NCBI GenBank assembly: GCA_905193765.1
Contig: CAJJPZ010000112.1
Location: 1-7,060, forward strand
Length of the DNA stretch: 7,060 nucleotides
Direction of reading: 5' to 3'
Source: an uncultured Eubacterium sp.
GTDB lineage: Bacteria; Bacillota; Clostridia; Peptostreptococcales; Anaerovoracaceae
Shown: in pieces, positions 5,038 through 7,060 of the stretch
Position numbering within the stretch: the first letter of the stretch is position 1
Layout of the letters: each line of letters begins with the position of its first letter
Made by a program: the position numbers and the translations under genes
The notes under the pieces: model-generated
What the model was told of the DNA's origin: nothing
The model's input: the letters and a program-made list of their open reading frames with translations, nothing else
The model's database searches: none

Positions 5038-7023
5038 TCATGCGCCGCATATGACTGCCAGGTCACCGCAGATATGCTCCATCAGTCCCTGTTCATATCC
5101 CAGCACTTCTCTCAACTGTGATATCTCCATATCCAGCGCATGTGTTATTTCCTTCTCCAGATTTTCAAAATCACTGCCGGTACGTGCTGATCTTATCATT
5201 CCGATCAGTCTGCGTCCGTCGTAAAGTCTGTGAAGGTTGTCTTTGCCCCAGAACAGTTTGTCATTGTCAGGATCTATCCTGCCGGCCATCAATTCATAAA
5301 CTTCATCATCGAAGTCTATAGCGTACATGTTTAGATCCACTTTTCCAAGTGCATCCAGTGCCCGCACTGCATCTCTTGCCTTTATTGCAGCGCCTGCCTC
5401 CACAAGATTGCTGCATGCTGCTGCCACCGGTTCGTGGGCAAACACCACAGAATCGCCCACATCCAGTCTGTACAGATCCCTCTGCACGATCCTGTATGTA
5501 TCGAACAGCACCCCTCTCAGTGCATCGTACTGTGCGCCGTCATGCTGCTCCCCGTTCAGTCCGGATATAGTGCCATACACCTTCCCGGCACAAGCTTCAG
5601 CTTCAGATGATATATGTCTGAGAGCTTCTGTCTCATCGACGCAGAACTTTTCTGCTGCTCCAAGGGAACCTGTGAGATCCCTGAAGACAGGAGAGAAATC
5701 CAGCGGCGGCAGATCCAGGCCGTCGAACAAGTCGATATATCTTGTATAAAGCTCAGCTATATAGCTGACGATCCTGCGTTCTGTCTTGAAAACGGTATAA
5801 TTGTCGAACTGGGTATGATAATTCATGGAACTCCACTGTGACGGACCCTTGCCGCATATCAGCGACGGTATACCGTTCACAGCATAATTGTAGTCATCCG
5901 ACCATGGACCATGCAGTCCCGCTACGGCAGCACCTTCCGGCCAGCAGCCCTCAGGCAGCCGAAGCTTTGATGCAAATTCACCAAGGAAAGTTCCGTATTC
6001 AGGCGTAGCATTTATCACCAGCTGCGGTGCATCAGGTCTCAGCGCATCGAAATTCAGGAAAACATCTATCCTGCTGAACCATTCCGGATGCATCTTATAT
6101 ACAGCATGGTACGAACCGATGCACCAGTCATACCGGGAATCAGCGGCGCCATATTCTTCAGAGCCATGGGCGACAATGATTATCGTGTGTCTCGGTTTTA
6201 TCCCCGAGCTTATAATCGCTTTTGCTATGGACATATGAACGCCTATCCCGATAACATCATCCTGATATGAATTGAAGAACCCGTCCATATGCGCACCCAG
6301 CATTATGTAACGGTCAGGGAGTTCACCGGGTATATATCCGATGACATTCCTGCTCATGCCTCCTCCGATCTCCATATCTATATCAAGAGTCAGTGTTCCC
6401 GTTATCTCTCCGGGAGATGACTTCAGATGACTCCTCAGCGATGAAGCGGTCTTTCTTGAAATGTTCGCCACGGGAAAGTCACTTGAACCCTGAATGTCGA
6501 AGCATCCCACTGCATCTTCATTGCTGCTGTATCTGCTGCCGGCGTATGATATCAGTATACCGGCAGCTCCCCTTGCTTTCGCCTGATCGGCAGGTACGCT
6601 GACCCAGAAGTCCTCCGCCGGATCCATGGTGCACAGGACTATGCTTCCCTCTGCATCCAGCCCCTCATAGTCGCATGCTCTGCCTTTGCCGACATCCAGT
6701 ATCCTGCCATTGATCCCCTCCGGAGGCGTTCCCGCTGAGCCGGCGTATGCCGATACTTCAAACTTCATATCGACGCCACTTATTACCAGACTGCCATCCA
6801 GCAGCCCCCATGAGTCGACAGGGAACTCCTCTGCAGAAACATTTTCCAGCCCTATGTCGATCATTTCACGCTCGATCCTTTTTGCCGCCTGCAGTTCCCC
6901 GGAGCTTCCGGATGTCCTGAATCCCTTCTTCCCTCCGGTGCATCCCGTCAGACTCAGCTCTTTTGCAAATGAATCGATATACTTTATATCCAGTTTGTCT
7001 ATGATATCCAGGAGATTTCCCAT
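5038..7023 (-). CDS. M28-family zinc metallopeptidase with inserted PA domain
   Basis: This is a predicted di-zinc aminopeptidase-type enzyme of 661 residues. Counting from the ATG at 7023, residues about 30-90 begin the M28 fold, about 92-212 form a protease-associated (PA) insert, and catalysis resumes at GAHMDGF. All expected M28 positions can be placed: His245 (GAHMDG), bridging Asp256 (QDDVIGIG), catalytic Glu289 and ligand Glu290 (HGSEEYG), Asp326 (NFDAL) and His403 (YHTQFDN). The layout resembles PA-containing M28 enzymes such as carboxypeptidase Q-like proteins. There is no signal peptide or membrane segment; the N-terminus is an amphipathic helix, so it probably acts on imported or internal peptides in the cytoplasm. 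Residues about 440-661 are largely helical and charged, and match no domain I recognise. It is the first visible gene of a leftward operon with the HAD gene. A GTG at 7032 would add three residues but lies within the ribosome site, so ATG is preferred. Confidence 0.9.
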   Translation of the reverse strand: MGNLLDIIDKLDIKYIDSFAKELSLTGCTGGKKGFRTSGSSGELQAAKRIEREMIDIGLENVSAEEFPVDSWGLLDGSLVISGVDMKFEVSAYAGSAGTPPEGINGRILDVGKGRACDYEGLDAEGSIVLCTMDPAEDFWVSVPADQAKARGAAGILISYAGSRYSSNEDAVGCFDIQGSSDFPVANISRKTASSLRSHLKSSPGEITGTLTLDIDMEIGGGMSRNVIGYIPGELPDRYIMLGAHMDGFFNSYQDDVIGIGVHMSIAKAIISSGIKPRHTIIIVAHGSEEYGAADSRYDWCIGSYHAVYKMHPEWFSRIDVFLNFDALRPDAPQLVINATPEYGTFLGEFASKLRLPEGCWPEGAAVAGLHGPWSDDYNYAVNGIPSLICGKGPSQWSSMNYHTQFDNYTVFKTERRIVSYIAELYTRYIDLFDGLDLPPLDFSPVFRDLTGSLGAAEKFCVDETEALRHISSEAEACAGKVYGTISGLNGEQHDGAQYDALRGVLFDTYRIVQRDLYRLDVGDSVVFAHEPVAAACSNLVEAGAAIKARDAVRALDALGKVDLNMYAIDFDDEVYELMAGRIDPDNDKLFWGKDNLHRLYDGRRLIGMIRSARTGSDFENLEKEITHALDMEISQLREVLGYEQGLMEHICGDLAVICGA

Positions 7024-7029
7024 ATATAA

Positions 7030-7036
7030 CACCTTT
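7030..7036 (-). promoter_or_regulatory. Ribosome binding site that decides the M28 peptidase start
   Basis: On the minus strand AAAGGTG (7036-7030) precedes the ATG at 7023 by six bases. The alternative GTG start (7032-7030) is the last part of this same site, so it cannot easily be used as the start codon. Confidence 0.7.
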
Positions 7037-7048
7037 CTTTACTCATAT

Positions 7049-7054
7049 ATCATA
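7049..7054 (-). promoter_or_regulatory. Possible -10 box of the peptidase/HAD operon
   Basis: On the minus strand TATGAT (5 of 6 matches to TATAAT) lies about 26 bases upstream of the ATG. The matching -35 would be beyond the right edge of the window, so this is only a weak candidate. Confidence 0.25.
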
Positions 7055-7060
7055 TGCTCT

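Overview
The window looks like a piece of a Gram-positive anaerobe chromosome, most likely Bacillota, class Clostridia. The grounds are strong AGGAGG-type ribosome sites, a TTG start, a membrane-anchored polysaccharide deacetylase with surface Ig-like modules, and the UPF0237/UPF0210 gene pair known from Bacillota and other anaerobes. Nothing in the sequence fixes the genus. Gene density is high. The largest gap is about 165 bases (1347-1512), and no mobile element, RNA gene or CRISPR array is visible.

Layout, left to right. (1) The last 42 codons of an unidentified plus-strand gene (2-127) overlap tail to tail with (2) a minus-strand cell-surface polysaccharide deacetylase (117-1346). It has an N-terminal membrane anchor, two Ig-like domains and a NodB-type catalytic domain. 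(3) A divergent intergenic region (1347-1512) holds a candidate promoter and a structured leader for the deacetylase. It also holds a good sigma-70-type promoter for the rightward operon, whose -10 box and start codon both lie within an 8-bp-arm inverted repeat. (4) The rightward operon encodes a radical SAM protein (1513-2553), a small ACT-domain protein of the UPF0237 family (2571-2834) and a UPF0210/DUF711 'PFL family' protein (2859-4217). (5) A long bidirectional hairpin terminator (4236-4288) separates it from (6) a leftward two-gene operon: a PA-domain M28 metallopeptidase (5038-7023) followed by a short, degenerate Cof-type HAD phosphatase (4287-5009).

The middle operon is the most intriguing part. 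The ACT/UPF0210 pair is conserved in other bacteria (for example the adjacent pneumococcal genes SP_0238 and SP_0239), but as far as I know its biochemical role is not established. Here it sits directly behind a radical SAM enzyme, and UPF0210 is named for a resemblance to pyruvate formate-lyase. A radical or small-molecule-sensing system is therefore a reasonable but unproven idea. The right-hand operon pairs a probably cytoplasmic peptidase, carrying an unexplained helical C-terminal third, with a HAD protein that has lost several signature residues and its C-terminus. Everything else reads as ordinary chromosomal housekeeping or surface-enzyme content.
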